DNA of 64,000 bases from Lachnospiraceae bacterium. GTDB taxonomy: Bacteria; Bacillota; Clostridia; Lachnospirales; Lachnospiraceae. Within the stretch, counting starts at the first letter, position 1. Each line of letters begins with the position of its first letter. This document shows positions 49,403 to 58,173 of the stretch, piece by piece. The position numbers and the translations under genes are program-made. Location: NCBI GenBank assembly GCA_017546025.1, contig JAFYYS010000014.1:99532-163531 (forward strand). Reading direction: 5' to 3'. Under the pieces are notes generated by a model. The model did not search any database. It saw nothing but the letters and a program-made list of their open reading frames with translations, and was not told the origin of the DNA.

Positions 49403-50209
49403 CTATTTGTTCTTCGAAAGCTCAACGCTCTTATCGTAGCAGGCGTCGGTTGCCTTCATGATCGCATTGCGGAAGCCGTATTCCTCAAGTGCGCTTAATG
49501 CGGCAATCGTCGTACCGCCGGGGCTGCAGACATTGTCCTTAAGCTTACCGGGGTGCTCTCCGCTCTCAAGGACCATCTTGGCGGAACCGAGAACGGTCTG
49601 TGCGGCAAGAATGTAAGCGGTGTCACGCGGGATGCCGTATTTCACAACACCGTCGGCAAGCGCCTCAATGAACATATAAACGTACGCAGGCGAGCTGCCG
49701 TTCGCGCACGTAGCGGCGCTCATCAGCTTCTCGGGAAGAACAACAACTCTTCCGAAAGCGCTGCAAAGCGTCTTCGTGAATTTCGCCTCAGTGCTGTCCT
49801 CGGTGCAGCCGGAAAGACACATGCAGGTCATTCCTTCGTTCACCATGGCAGGTGTGTTGGGCATCAGGCGGCAGATCGGAACATTCGTACCGATTGCGGT
49901 GCGGATCGTATCGGTCGTAACACCGGCCATAATCGAAATGAAACGGTTATTCTCGGTGATGCAGCCCTTAACCGCGTCAAATACGACGGGTGCAATCTGC
50001 GGCTTAACGGCAAATACGATGTATTCGCAGTCGGCAACCAGAGCGGCCTCCGTCTCGTAACGGGTTGCTGCGGTAAGATCCGTAACATATTTGCTTCTGT
50101 CGTCATTTTTCTCGAAAAAACCGACCTGGTCGGCTCCGAGAAGCTTAACGGCTGCCTTCAGAATGGGGAAGCCCATATTTCCGGCGCCGAAAAATCCGAT
50201 CTTCTTCAT
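49403..50209 (-). CDS. proC: Pyrroline-5-carboxylate reductase
   Basis: 268 residues. The Rossmann start KIGFFGAGNMGFPILKA binds NAD(P)H; IVFAVKPQIAPVV, CRLMPNTPAMVNEGMT, NGSSPAYVYMFIEALADG and KDNVCSPGGTTIAAL are typical. It makes the last step of proline synthesis. It starts 10 bases after the aminotransferase stop, so it is the second gene of that operon. No proA or proB is in the window. Confidence 0.96.
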   Translation of the reverse strand: MKKIGFFGAGNMGFPILKAAVKLLGADQVGFFEKNDDRSKYVTDLTAATRYETEAALVADCEYIVFAVKPQIAPVVFDAVKGCITENNRFISIMAGVTTDTIRTAIGTNVPICRLMPNTPAMVNEGMTCMCLSGCTEDSTEAKFTKTLCSAFGRVVVLPEKLMSAATCANGSSPAYVYMFIEALADGVVKYGIPRDTAYILAAQTVLGSAKMVLESGEHPGKLKDNVCSPGGTTIAALSALEEYGFRNAIMKATDACYDKSVELSKNK

Positions 50210-50219
50210 GGCAAATCTC

Positions 50220-51419
50220 CTATTTCAAAGATTTCAAAAACGTTTCAATGCGGTCAAGACCCTTCTCAATCTGCTCCATGCTGATGGCATAGGAAAGACG
50301 GATATGATCAGCAAAACCGAAGTCCGCACACGGAATGACGGCGGTGTTGTACTCTTCGATCAGAATTCTTGCAAATTCTCCGCAGGTTTCAATTTTCTTA
50401 CCGTTATAGGACATTTCGAGTGCTTCCGCAATGTCAAGGAACACATAGAACGCGCCCTGCGGCTTCAATGCGCTGACATGCGGCATCTTCTCGATTCTGG
50501 CATACATATAATCAAGACGCTTCTTGAACTGGGCGCGCATCTTCGAAACCGATTCCTGCGGGCCGGTAAGTGCCTCAAGACTTGCCATCTGGGCAATCGA
50601 ATTCGGGTTGCTCGTCTGATGGCTCTGGATGCTTGACATAACCTTGGCAACCGCAAGCGGTGCACCGGTGTAACCGATTCTCCATCCGGTCATGGAATAA
50701 CTCTTCGCCATACCGTTACACGTAATCGTATGGGCGAGAATCTCATCATTCAAAGAACCGATGCTGACGGGTGCGCTTCCTTCATAGAACAGGTACTCGT
50801 AAATTTCATCGGCAATGACATATATGTCCTTCTTAACGATTACCTTCGCAAGAGCCTCAAGCTCGTCCTTCGAATAAACCATACCGGTCGGGTTATTCGG
50901 GGAGTTCAGAATGAAAGCCTTCGTCTTATCGGTGCAAGCTGCAGCGAGCTTCTCGGCGGAAATCTTATAGTTGTCGTTGACATCGCAACGGACAAATACC
51001 GGAACACCGCCGGCAAGCTTCACGATTTCGGGATAGCTGAGCCAGAACGGAGTCGGGATGATAACTTCATCGCCGGGATTCAGAATGGCCTCGAATACGT
51101 CGGTAAGCGCATGCTTTCCTCCGTTCGAGATGATGACCTGCTCAGGCTCATACTTCAGTCCGTTAACGGTCTTGAACTTGTCGCTGACAGCCTTTCTTAA
51201 CTCGGGAGTTCCCGGTGCCGCCGTATATTTGGTAAAGCCGTCCGTAATTGCCTTAACCGCAGCGTTGCAGATGTTCTCGGGTGTAGCGAAATCGGGTTCG
51301 CCTGCGCCGAAGCCCACAACGTCCTTTCCTTCTGCCCGGAGTGCTTTCGCCTTTGCCGTAATGGCAAGCGTGCTGGACGGTTTCACGGATAAAGCTTTTT
51401 CGGATAACGATAATGACAT
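50220..51419 (-). CDS. Class I aminotransferase (aspartate aminotransferase type)
   Basis: 399 residues. Fold-type I PLP enzyme of the I-gamma group. Motifs: GAGEPDFATP near 38, SPNNPTGMVY near 170, DEIYEYLFY near 200, the PLP lysine in GMAKSYSMTGWRIGY near 237, and the carboxylate-binding Arg near RLSYA at the C-terminus. Aspartate and related amino acids are the likely donors. Pairing with proC fits amino acid synthesis. The site AGGAGAA lies before the ATG, and a 20-base palindrome lies in the leader. Confidence 0.92.
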   Translation of the reverse strand: MSLSLSEKALSVKPSSTLAITAKAKALRAEGKDVVGFGAGEPDFATPENICNAAVKAITDGFTKYTAAPGTPELRKAVSDKFKTVNGLKYEPEQVIISNGGKHALTDVFEAILNPGDEVIIPTPFWLSYPEIVKLAGGVPVFVRCDVNDNYKISAEKLAAACTDKTKAFILNSPNNPTGMVYSKDELEALAKVIVKKDIYVIADEIYEYLFYEGSAPVSIGSLNDEILAHTITCNGMAKSYSMTGWRIGYTGAPLAVAKVMSSIQSHQTSNPNSIAQMASLEALTGPQESVSKMRAQFKKRLDYMYARIEKMPHVSALKPQGAFYVFLDIAEALEMSYNGKKIETCGEFARILIEEYNTAVIPCADFGFADHIRLSYAISMEQIEKGLDRIETFLKSLK

Positions 51420-51446
51420 GACTGATTCTCCTAACTGAACGATCTA

Positions 51447-51466
51447 ATTGTAGACATGTATACAAT
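51447..51466. promoter_or_regulatory. 20-base near-perfect palindrome, probable operator
   Basis: ATTGTAGACATGTATACAAT, symmetric except for one pair. It starts about 10 bases after the -10 of the aminotransferase-proC promoter, i.e. at the transcription start. The sequence is of the TTGTATACAA kind bound by GntR-family repressors in Firmicutes; the regulator is unknown. Confidence 0.6.
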
Positions 51467-51475
51467 CAGTTTTGA

Positions 51476-51504
51476 ATTATACCTTACCACATGGAAATTT
51501 GCAA
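51476..51504 (-). promoter_or_regulatory. Promoter of the aminotransferase-proC operon
   Basis: On the - strand: TTGCAA (51504-51499), 17-base spacer, TATAAT (51481-51476). Confidence 0.75.
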
Positions 51505-51540
51505 GCACATTTTCCCGTTATTTCCTAATAAATGCATAAG

Positions 51541-51566
51541 AAAAACGGGCTGCTTTCGCAACCCGT
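51541..51566 (-). terminator. Terminator after rny
   Basis: On the - strand: stem ACGGGTTGC / GCAGCCCGT with one G-T pair, loop GAAA, followed by TTTTC. Confidence 0.85.
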
Positions 51567-51577
51567 TCAACTTTGCC

Positions 51578-53164
51578 TCATTTCGCGTAATCTGTGACTC
51601 TGGACTCCCGTATAATATTAATCTTAATCTGACCGGGATATTCAAGCTCAGACTCGATCTTCTTGGAAAGATCTCTTGCCATCAGTACCATATCGTCATC
51701 GGTAACCTGTTCCGGTACAACCATGACACGTACTTCGCGGCCTGCCTGAATGGCGAAAGACTTGTCAACTCCTTTAAAGCTGTTTGCAATATCTTCTAAC
51801 TGTTTTAATCTGTTTGTATAAGTGTCAAGCGTCTCTCTTCTTGCGCCGGGACGGGCAGCCGAAATCGTATCGGCAGCCTGTACAATGCAGGCAATCAGAG
51901 ATTTGAACTCTTCGTCGCCGTGATGTGCGGCAACCGCGTTGATGATAACCGGGGATTCTTTGTACTTCTTACAAATATCCACACCGATCTGAACGTGGGT
52001 TCCTTCCATCTCGTGGTCAACGGCTTTACCGATATCGTGCAGCAGACCTGCTCTCTTGGCAAGTCTTACGTCGGCACCCATCTCACCGGCAAGAAGGCCG
52101 GACAAAATGGATACTTCAATCGAATGCTTCAATGCATTCTGACCGTAGCTGCTGCGGTATTTCATCTTGCCGAGGAGACGAACCACTTCGGGATGAAGTC
52201 CGTGAACACCGGTCTTAAGGACTGCGGCTTCACCTTCTTCACGAATGATATTCTCCACTTCTCTTTGGGCCTTTTCGACCATTTCCTCAATGCGGGCAGG
52301 ATGAATACGACCGTCTACGATGAGTTTCTCAAGCGCTATTCTCGCTATCTCTCTTCTGATCGGATCGAAACCGGAAAGAATTACGGCTTCGGGAGTATCA
52401 TCGATGATCAATTCGATGCCGGTAAGGGTTTCAATCGTACGGATGTTACGACCCTCACGACCGATGATACGTCCTTTCATTTCATCACTCGGAAGCTGAA
52501 CGACCGAAATCGTTGCCTCCGCCACATGATCGGCAGCACATTTCTGGATGGCTCCGACAATCAGCTCTTTGGCCTTCTTGTCGGCGGTAAGCTTCGCTTC
52601 CGCTTCCATCTCCTTAATCATGACTGCAGACTCATGCTTGACATCGTTTTTAACAGTTTCAAGAAGATATTCTTTTGCTTTATCGGAGGTCAGTCCCGAG
52701 ATTCGTTCAAGCTCCTGAATCTGACGTTCGCGGAACGTGTCAGCCTCGGCAATGCGGGCATCCAGTTCCTGCTCCTTCTGATTCATTCTGGCTTCCTTCT
52801 TCTCGAGTACTTCCATCTTTCGGTCCAGATTCTCTTCCTTGGCAGTTACACGTCTTTCATAAGACTGAACTTCAGCTCTGCGTTCCTTAATCTCGCGATC
52901 AAGGTCATTCTTTGCCTGCAGGTTCTCTTCTTTAGCTTGCAGAAGAGCTTCCTTCCTTGTTGCTTCAGCGGTACGGATTGCTTCCTTCTCAGCCTTTTCG
53001 AGAATATCCTTCGCCTGCTTTTCAGCAGTTCCGACGGTTTCCTCGTAATGCTTTTCACAGCTCTTTTTGGTAGAATGTCTGGTAATCAGAAAGACAATCA
53101 ATCCAACCACGGCGGCAGCAACTACGGCAATGAGAATCGCAGTCCAAAGGGGAATCTCGCCCAT
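51578..53164 (-). CDS. rny: Ribonuclease Y
   Basis: 528 residues. A membrane anchor (about 6-26) is followed by a long coiled coil (about 30-200), a KH domain ([28 protein letters not shown], about 220-265) and an HD domain with the catalytic pair in [15 protein letters not shown] near 370. It starts decay of many mRNAs at the membrane and controls riboswitch turnover. The site TGGAGGTG lies before the ATG. It has its own promoter and terminator. Confidence 0.96.
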   Translation of the reverse strand: MGEIPLWTAILIAVVAAAVVGLIVFLITRHSTKKSCEKHYEETVGTAEKQAKDILEKAEKEAIRTAEATRKEALLQAKEENLQAKNDLDREIKERRAEVQSYERRVTAKEENLDRKMEVLEKKEARMNQKEQELDARIAEADTFRERQIQELERISGLTSDKAKEYLLETVKNDVKHESAVMIKEMEAEAKLTADKKAKELIVGAIQKCAADHVAEATISVVQLPSDEMKGRIIGREGRNIRTIETLTGIELIIDDTPEAVILSGFDPIRREIARIALEKLIVDGRIHPARIEEMVEKAQREVENIIREEGEAAVLKTGVHGLHPEVVRLLGKMKYRSSYGQNALKHSIEVSILSGLLAGEMGADVRLAKRAGLLHDIGKAVDHEMEGTHVQIGVDICKKYKESPVIINAVAAHHGDEEFKSLIACIVQAADTISAARPGARRETLDTYTNRLKQLEDIANSFKGVDKSFAIQAGREVRVMVVPEQVTDDDMVLMARDLSKKIESELEYPGQIKINIIRESRVTDYAK

Positions 53165-53215
53165 AGGAGCACCTCCAATATATTAAATTTTCAAAATGCA
53201 AAATTCAACGTATAT

Positions 53216-53244
53216 ATCATAAATGATTTAAAAGGAAATGTCAA
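53216..53244 (-). promoter_or_regulatory. Promoter of rny
   Basis: On the - strand: TTGACA (53244-53239), 17-base spacer, TATGAT (53221-53216). The leader is about 50 bases and A/T-rich. Confidence 0.85.
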
Positions 53245-53259
53245 CCATAAAAGTTCTAC

Positions 53260-53298
53260 AAAAATAGAACGGCAAAGGTTCTAACGCCTCTGCCGTTC
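53260..53298 (-). terminator. Terminator overlapping the 3' end of holA
   Basis: On the - strand: stem GAACGGCAGAGG / CCTTTGCCGTTC (12 bp, one G-T pair), loop CGTTAGAA, then TATTTTT. The first arm lies in the last codons of holA and the stop codon is in the loop. Confidence 0.82.
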
Positions 53299-54276
53299 CT
53301 TTTCTTCGGAATACTTTATCAAAAACATCTCAACCGCCTCATGCTCGCCGAGGTTTCCGGACTTCACAAGTCGTTCCGCTTCGTTGCCCTCTTCGACCGC
53401 CGCAAGCACCGTTGAAAACTTCCAGGCTCTCTTCCGCCGCAAAAACTTCTTCACGACGAACGGCCTGAGAGAAAGTCTTGCCGCTATATCGTCTGCCTTC
53501 ACGCCTTCGTCATCCAGTGCAAGCACTTTGTAAAATGAGAAGAAATTGTTCGTGAGCATGTATAAAATCCGAAGCGGTTTTTCCTGTGCCGCCAATAACT
53601 CCCCGTACAAAGAAATCGCTTTGCTGCGGTCCCCGTCCAAAACGGCATCCATCATCGCAAAAACCTGACCTTCAATGACCGGCGCCGTGAGCGTCATCAC
53701 ATCCGAAGCCTTCACTTCACCCTGATCCATGCAGTATGCGGAAAGTTTATCAAGCTCCTGCGAAAGCCGGTTCATATCCCTGCCGGTCCGCTCAAGAAGC
53801 ATCGACGCGGTTGAACCGGAAATGCCCAGTCCCCGCTTTTTCAGCGTTGAACCGATGAACATCATCAGATCATCATCGGAAAGTCCGTTCATTTCAGCAA
53901 CGTGTCCGACTTCCTTCACAGCCTTATATAATGCAGATGACTTGTCCGGGTCGGATTCGGTGAACAGAAGCACCGTTGTATCCGGCAGCTCGGGAAGGAA
54001 CTCGGCAAATACATGATTTCCTTTAAACCAACCGCTGTCTGAAACGATAATCATCCGCTTTTCCGCAAAAAAAGGCGCTGTTATTGCAAGGTCGCGAATC
54101 TCGAGGGGGTCCTTCTCGCCTTCTTCGAAGGCATACAGATTCATGGACTCTTCCTCGCCGACAACGGCCGCCTTAAGCTTTTGCTTATAAAGACGGATCA
54201 TGTAGTCGTCGGTTCCGCACAGCAGATAACAGCGTAAAAAAGTCTTATTTTTGATATGTTCCCGAATGGTATTCAA
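53281..54276 (-). CDS. holA: DNA polymerase III delta subunit
   Basis: 331 residues read from the TTG at 54276, which has GAGGAT 8 bases upstream; a longer frame reaches 54345 but overlaps pssA and adds no homology. Clamp-loader motifs include RCYLLCGTDDYMIRLYKQKL at the N-terminus, APFFAEKRMIIV, LLFTESDPDKSSALYKAV, and the C-terminal QEKPLRILYMLTNNFFSFYKV. Delta opens the sliding clamp during loading. The gene ends in its own terminator. Confidence 0.92.
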   Translation of the reverse strand: MNTIREHIKNKTFLRCYLLCGTDDYMIRLYKQKLKAAVVGEEESMNLYAFEEGEKDPLEIRDLAITAPFFAEKRMIIVSDSGWFKGNHVFAEFLPELPDTTVLLFTESDPDKSSALYKAVKEVGHVAEMNGLSDDDLMMFIGSTLKKRGLGISGSTASMLLERTGRDMNRLSQELDKLSAYCMDQGEVKASDVMTLTAPVIEGQVFAMMDAVLDGDRSKAISLYGELLAAQEKPLRILYMLTNNFFSFYKVLALDDEGVKADDIAARLSLRPFVVKKFLRRKRAWKFSTVLAAVEEGNEAERLVKSGNLGEHEAVEMFLIKYSEEKERQRR

Positions 54277-54301
54277 ACCGAAATCCTCATAAAGGGAATG
54301 A

Positions 54302-54940
54302 TTACAGAAGCAAAACGCCGGCAAAAAGACCCAGTCCGATTGCAATCATCACAAGGAACTGCTTTCCGTGAGGCTTCGGCCACGGAAGGTTAAAGATGAA
54401 CAAAAATGCCGTCAGAAACTCAAAAAAGCAGTAAATGATGGGACGGTAATCCGGCGCAACGGCTCCTGCAATGTAAGCAACAGGTGCCATGATTGCGGCA
54501 CTCGTAATCGGAAGCCCCTCATAGGTGGAACGCTTCTCATCGGTCTTCGAGGTACGTTCCTCTTCCATGACATTAAAGTAAGCCAGACGGATGATACCGC
54601 AAAGCGTCAGGCAGAAGCCTGCGGCAAATGCAATCCAGGTGTCCGAAGGTTCCTGCGAGAAGAAATGAATTCCGAGCAATGCGGGCGTAATGCCGAAGCA
54701 GCAAATATCGCAAAGGGAATCCAACTGAATGCCGAACTTTCTGGCAGGCTCCGTACGTTTCACCATACGCGCAACCGTACCGTCAAACATATCACAGAGT
54801 CCTGCTAACATCAGACAGAAAATCGACCAGCGGAACTGCCCGATGCTGCCGAGATAGATGCTCAGAAACGCCGAAAGGACACCGAAATATGTTAAAATCA
54901 CCGACGGATTATAAAAGCCGACAAATCTTTTGTTCTCCAT
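54302..54940 (-). CDS. pssA: CDP-diacylglycerol-serine O-phosphatidyltransferase
   Basis: 212 residues, about six to seven membrane segments. The CDP-alcohol transferase motif DGTVARMVKRTEPARKFGIQLDSLCD has the four Asp residues, Ala-Arg and Gly expected. It makes phosphatidylserine from CDP-diacylglycerol and serine. It has a consensus-like promoter and is followed 25 bases later by holA. No psd gene is in the window. Confidence 0.93.
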   Translation of the reverse strand: MENKRFVGFYNPSVILTYFGVLSAFLSIYLGSIGQFRWSIFCLMLAGLCDMFDGTVARMVKRTEPARKFGIQLDSLCDICCFGITPALLGIHFFSQEPSDTWIAFAAGFCLTLCGIIRLAYFNVMEEERTSKTDEKRSTYEGLPITSAAIMAPVAYIAGAVAPDYRPIIYCFFEFLTAFLFIFNLPWPKPHGKQFLVMIAIGLGLFAGVLLL

Positions 54941-54990
54941 TATTATTCCCCCTTAAATCATTGCTTCATTTCGGGAAACCCACCTTTATC

Positions 54991-55019
54991 AGTATACTAA
55001 AGAATACCCTTGTTGTCAA
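54991..55019 (-). promoter_or_regulatory. Promoter of pssA
   Basis: On the - strand: TTGACA (55019-55014), 17-base spacer, TATACT (54996-54991). The -35 falls in the loop of the upstream terminator-like hairpin. Confidence 0.87.
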
Positions 55020-55029
55020 TAAACAAGGG
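55007..55029 (-). terminator. Terminator-like hairpin after comEC
   Basis: On the - strand: stem CCCTTGTT / AACAAGGG (8 bp), loop TATTGAC, followed by TATTCTTT. The U tract is imperfect. It overlaps the pssA promoter. Confidence 0.6.
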
Positions 55030-55068
55030 CATTTCCGCGGAAAATGAAAGGACATTTTGCAGTTTCGG

Positions 55069-57276
55069 TTATTTCGTCAAAAACGGTTCCGAATATATCT
55101 TTTCGTGTTTGATATAAGTTAAAACCGCGCCGCATTCCTTCGTCACATATAACGACCCGCCATATTTGATCAGACATTCCGTAACCTCCTGCGCCGGATG
55201 TCCGTAGGAGTTTCTTCCGACACTGATGACACTGACTTCCTGATGCACATTTTTATAAAAATCCTCATCTAAGGAAAACCGGCTTCCGTGGTGCGGAACC
55301 TTAACCAGATAAACCGGATTCTCAATCTCCTGTCGAATCTTCGTCAGCACGGCAGCAGATACATCTCCCAAAAACCAGAAGCGAAAGCCTGATAAGGTTA
55401 CTTCGGCCAGCAGACACCCGTCATTCACATCTTCCTCATAAGGATAAGTCAGAAACCGGATTTCAATCGTTCCGATGCTGACCGAATCTCCGTGTTTTAC
55501 AAACCGGATTTTGTCCGATGATACGGCCGGTGCCGTTACGATTGCGGCATCCGGATAATTCTCACTCACAAAAACCTGCGTTACGTCTTCGAAAACATCG
55601 TTGCAGTTTCCGATTCCGTTCGCATGATCCGCATCGGTATGCGACAGGATCACATAATCCGCCTCCCTGTAACCGAAATACAAAAGAAACGGTTTCAGCA
55701 CCTTCTCTCCTGTCTCCTTCCGGCTCAGGCTGCCGCAGTCGATGACAATCACATTTTTCCCGGACAGGATAACGCCGCAGTCGCCCTGTCCGACCGAAAG
55801 GTTGGCGACAACGGTCCGCGAGCGGTCCGGAAGAAACACGAGCCAGATAAAAAGCAGGCAAAGGCTGAAATATCGGCTCTTATGCATTGAAAGAAGCAGA
55901 ATGCCTGCAAACAGAAAGCCGTAAAGCAAAAGTCGGAAGGCAGACTGATGCCCTAAAGCGAGGGTCAGAAAAGGAAGCCTGTTTAGAAACTGAAGGAGTC
56001 TTTCAAAGAACAATAAAAAGTAATGCACCGGGCCAGCCAGAAAGATGCCCAGAGGCAGGAACAATAACGATGCAAGAAGCGATACAAAGCTCATAATGAA
56101 CACGCCCTCAAGCATCATCAGCAGAAGGACATTCACCAGTATTCCGATTGGGGAAAATGTGAAGAAAGCATTAATCTGTACCGGCAGAAGGCCGAAGAAC
56201 AGAACCAAGGAACTGAAAAAGATTCGTTCTGCTTTGCCCTTGATATCCTTGCGGTTAGAAACGGAAATCAGAATGCCCGCCGAAAAGGACAGCCGGAACG
56301 AAAGATTCCGGATGCGGTACGGGCCCAGAAACAACAAAAGTGACATCAAAAAAGCGTTGGCCGACAGGCTGTCATACGTTTTATGCACCTGTCCTGCCGT
56401 TATGGAAAGAATGTATGTGAAAACCGCACGGACACACGAAACCGGAAACCCGCACAGAAAACCGTAACTGTACAGACAGGCTGCGGTCAGCCATTCCGCC
56501 TTTCGTTTCGTGAAAATGCGGTAAAAGAGCGCGGTCAGAAGCTCTGCGAAAAATGATATATGAAGGCCGCTGACGGCGAGTACATGGGCAAGACCGAACC
56601 TTTCGTACAGCTCTCTGCTGTCTTCCTCCATATAGGTTCGGTCGCCGAGAAGAAGCGCCGCCGGCAGGCCGACCGTGCTTTTCGGATAGATGGCATTTAG
56701 TCTTTCGGACAGTTGATTCCGTATTCTTTTCATGGAAGCAGAGAGAAAACCGGGTTCACGCAGTACCGTTACCGCATCTGCGTGAACCTCCGCCATGCAG
56801 CCGACGGAACGGTAATATTCTTTTGCATCGAAGGCACCCGGATTCTCGGGCTTTTGAAAATCCGACGGGGTACCTGCAAGGAGAACCCTTGCATTTTCCT
56901 CGGGAATATCTTCCGTAACGACATTAAGGTACCTCGGATAAAACGGGCTTGCCCGGTAGCTTTCTTCATCATTACCGTAACGGTCAATCCGAAGAAGGAA
57001 CCCGTTTTGCCCGGTTTTCTTAACAACACCTTCGAATGTTGTGCTTCGGTATATGATTTCAGCGGTTTTCGCATCGGAAAGATGATAGAAAAAGCCTGAA
57101 AACAGGGACAGCGCGATACCCGCAAGAAACCAAAGCGGCATGCGGTGTCCGATCAGGAACATCAGAATGAAAGAACAAAGAATCAATCCTGCCGGAACCG
57201 AAAGGGGGAAAGAATACTCCCAAAACAGGGTTCCGGCGAGGATGCCGAGAGACGCCCAGAGAATCGGACGTTTCAT
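55069..57276 (-). CDS. comEC: DNA internalisation competence protein ComEC/Rec2
   Basis: 735 residues. Two N-terminal membrane segments and an OB-like DUF4131 domain are followed by the competence core with about eight membrane segments (GLAHVLAVSGLHISFFAELL, GFPVSCVRAVFTY). The C-terminal metallo-beta-lactamase-like domain (about 490-735) has SHTDADHANGIGN and VPHHGSRFS, the metal-binding His/Asp set, so the nuclease-like part looks active. It carries single-stranded DNA across the membrane during transformation. The site GGGAGG lies before the ATG; it is the last gene of the comEA operon. Confidence 0.95.
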   Translation of the reverse strand: MKRPILWASLGILAGTLFWEYSFPLSVPAGLILCSFILMFLIGHRMPLWFLAGIALSLFSGFFYHLSDAKTAEIIYRSTTFEGVVKKTGQNGFLLRIDRYGNDEESYRASPFYPRYLNVVTEDIPEENARVLLAGTPSDFQKPENPGAFDAKEYYRSVGCMAEVHADAVTVLREPGFLSASMKRIRNQLSERLNAIYPKSTVGLPAALLLGDRTYMEEDSRELYERFGLAHVLAVSGLHISFFAELLTALFYRIFTKRKAEWLTAACLYSYGFLCGFPVSCVRAVFTYILSITAGQVHKTYDSLSANAFLMSLLLFLGPYRIRNLSFRLSFSAGILISVSNRKDIKGKAERIFFSSLVLFFGLLPVQINAFFTFSPIGILVNVLLLMMLEGVFIMSFVSLLASLLFLPLGIFLAGPVHYFLLFFERLLQFLNRLPFLTLALGHQSAFRLLLYGFLFAGILLLSMHKSRYFSLCLLFIWLVFLPDRSRTVVANLSVGQGDCGVILSGKNVIVIDCGSLSRKETGEKVLKPFLLYFGYREADYVILSHTDADHANGIGNCNDVFEDVTQVFVSENYPDAAIVTAPAVSSDKIRFVKHGDSVSIGTIEIRFLTYPYEEDVNDGCLLAEVTLSGFRFWFLGDVSAAVLTKIRQEIENPVYLVKVPHHGSRFSLDEDFYKNVHQEVSVISVGRNSYGHPAQEVTECLIKYGGSLYVTKECGAVLTYIKHEKIYSEPFLTK

Positions 57277-57288
57277 AAAACCTCCCGG

Positions 57289-58173
57289 TCAGAAATTCAA
57301 AGAATCGGTATTGTAAAGCTCGTTCAAAGGGAAGCCGAAGTAAGAAACATTCTCGTTCCCTTCTACGGAAAATGTGACGTATTGAATTCCATCAATCTCA
57401 CACAGTGTATTGACGATGGATTTCAGGATAATCCAGGGCTGAACGTCAGTCGGCGGCGTCAGAAACGCCTCCGTGAAATCCACCTTGCAGACAGCATTCT
57501 TTATGGTAATGCTGTTAATCTTCGTATCGGGCGAAAGTGTCCGGACATAACCGACCTCGTCCTTGCCGGGGCCGGAAATCAGGCGGTTCATAACCATATA
57601 CGCCGGGGAGTTGTCCCCGTTATAAATGATGTAATAGTATTGCGGAACAAGACCGGTACGGATTTCATTCGAATAATAAACGGTAATCTTCTGTCTGACG
57701 GCATCAAGCGGCAGAGACTCGGTAATGGAATCCGTCGTCAGCTTTTCCATAGAGTAGGAAGGATAGTCCGATCCGAATCGGATTTCCTTTACTTCCTTCA
57801 CGGCGGAAAAAGTTTTCACTACAGCTGCTTTCCGAAGCGTGCGGACAATCGGCGGGGAATCGAGATTCCAAAGGGAATTCTCGGTAATGTGAAGCACACC
57901 GTCGGTTTCCGAAAAGCTCCAGACAGGCGCGGAATCTCCTTTAGAAACCGCACTGACATATTCCCTCGTGTCCGATTCGCAAAGCGCTTTCATCAGCTTT
58001 TCAACGCACTGCGGGTCAGTCAGAAGAATATCGCTTTCACGGCTGACAAGCTTTGTTTCATCAGGATTTAAAGCATAGACAGGGAACGTATCCGCATTTG
58101 CATGATTGTCATTCCGGCAGGCACAGAGAAGAAAGGTAACGGCCGAAAGGAGCAGGATCATCAGCTTTTTCAT
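57289..58173 (-). CDS. GerMN-domain lipoprotein
   Basis: 294 residues. The signal peptide ends in a lipobox LLCAC, so the protein is lipid-anchored outside the membrane. The C-terminal half (about 160-290, KITVYYSNEIRTGLVPQYYYI ... CKVDFTEAFLTPPTDVQPWIILKSIVNTLCEIDGIQYVTFSVEG) is a GerMN/sporulation-germination type domain. Similar lipoproteins (LpqB-like) sit next to two-component systems and may modulate the kinase. Its ATG overlaps the kinase stop by 4 bases. Confidence 0.88.
   Translation of the reverse strand: MKKLMILLLSAVTFLLCACRNDNHANADTFPVYALNPDETKLVSRESDILLTDPQCVEKLMKALCESDTREYVSAVSKGDSAPVWSFSETDGVLHITENSLWNLDSPPIVRTLRKAAVVKTFSAVKEVKEIRFGSDYPSYSMEKLTTDSITESLPLDAVRQKITVYYSNEIRTGLVPQYYYIIYNGDNSPAYMVMNRLISGPGKDEVGYVRTLSPDTKINSITIKNAVCKVDFTEAFLTPPTDVQPWIILKSIVNTLCEIDGIQYVTFSVEGNENVSYFGFPLNELYNTDSLNF

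Noticed and set aside
51920..53284. 454-residue open frame on the + strand opposite rny
   Set aside because: It lies wholly within RNase Y, has no ribosome site, and its composition (Phe, Leu, Asn, Ser rich) is that of a complement of a Lys/Glu-rich coiled coil.
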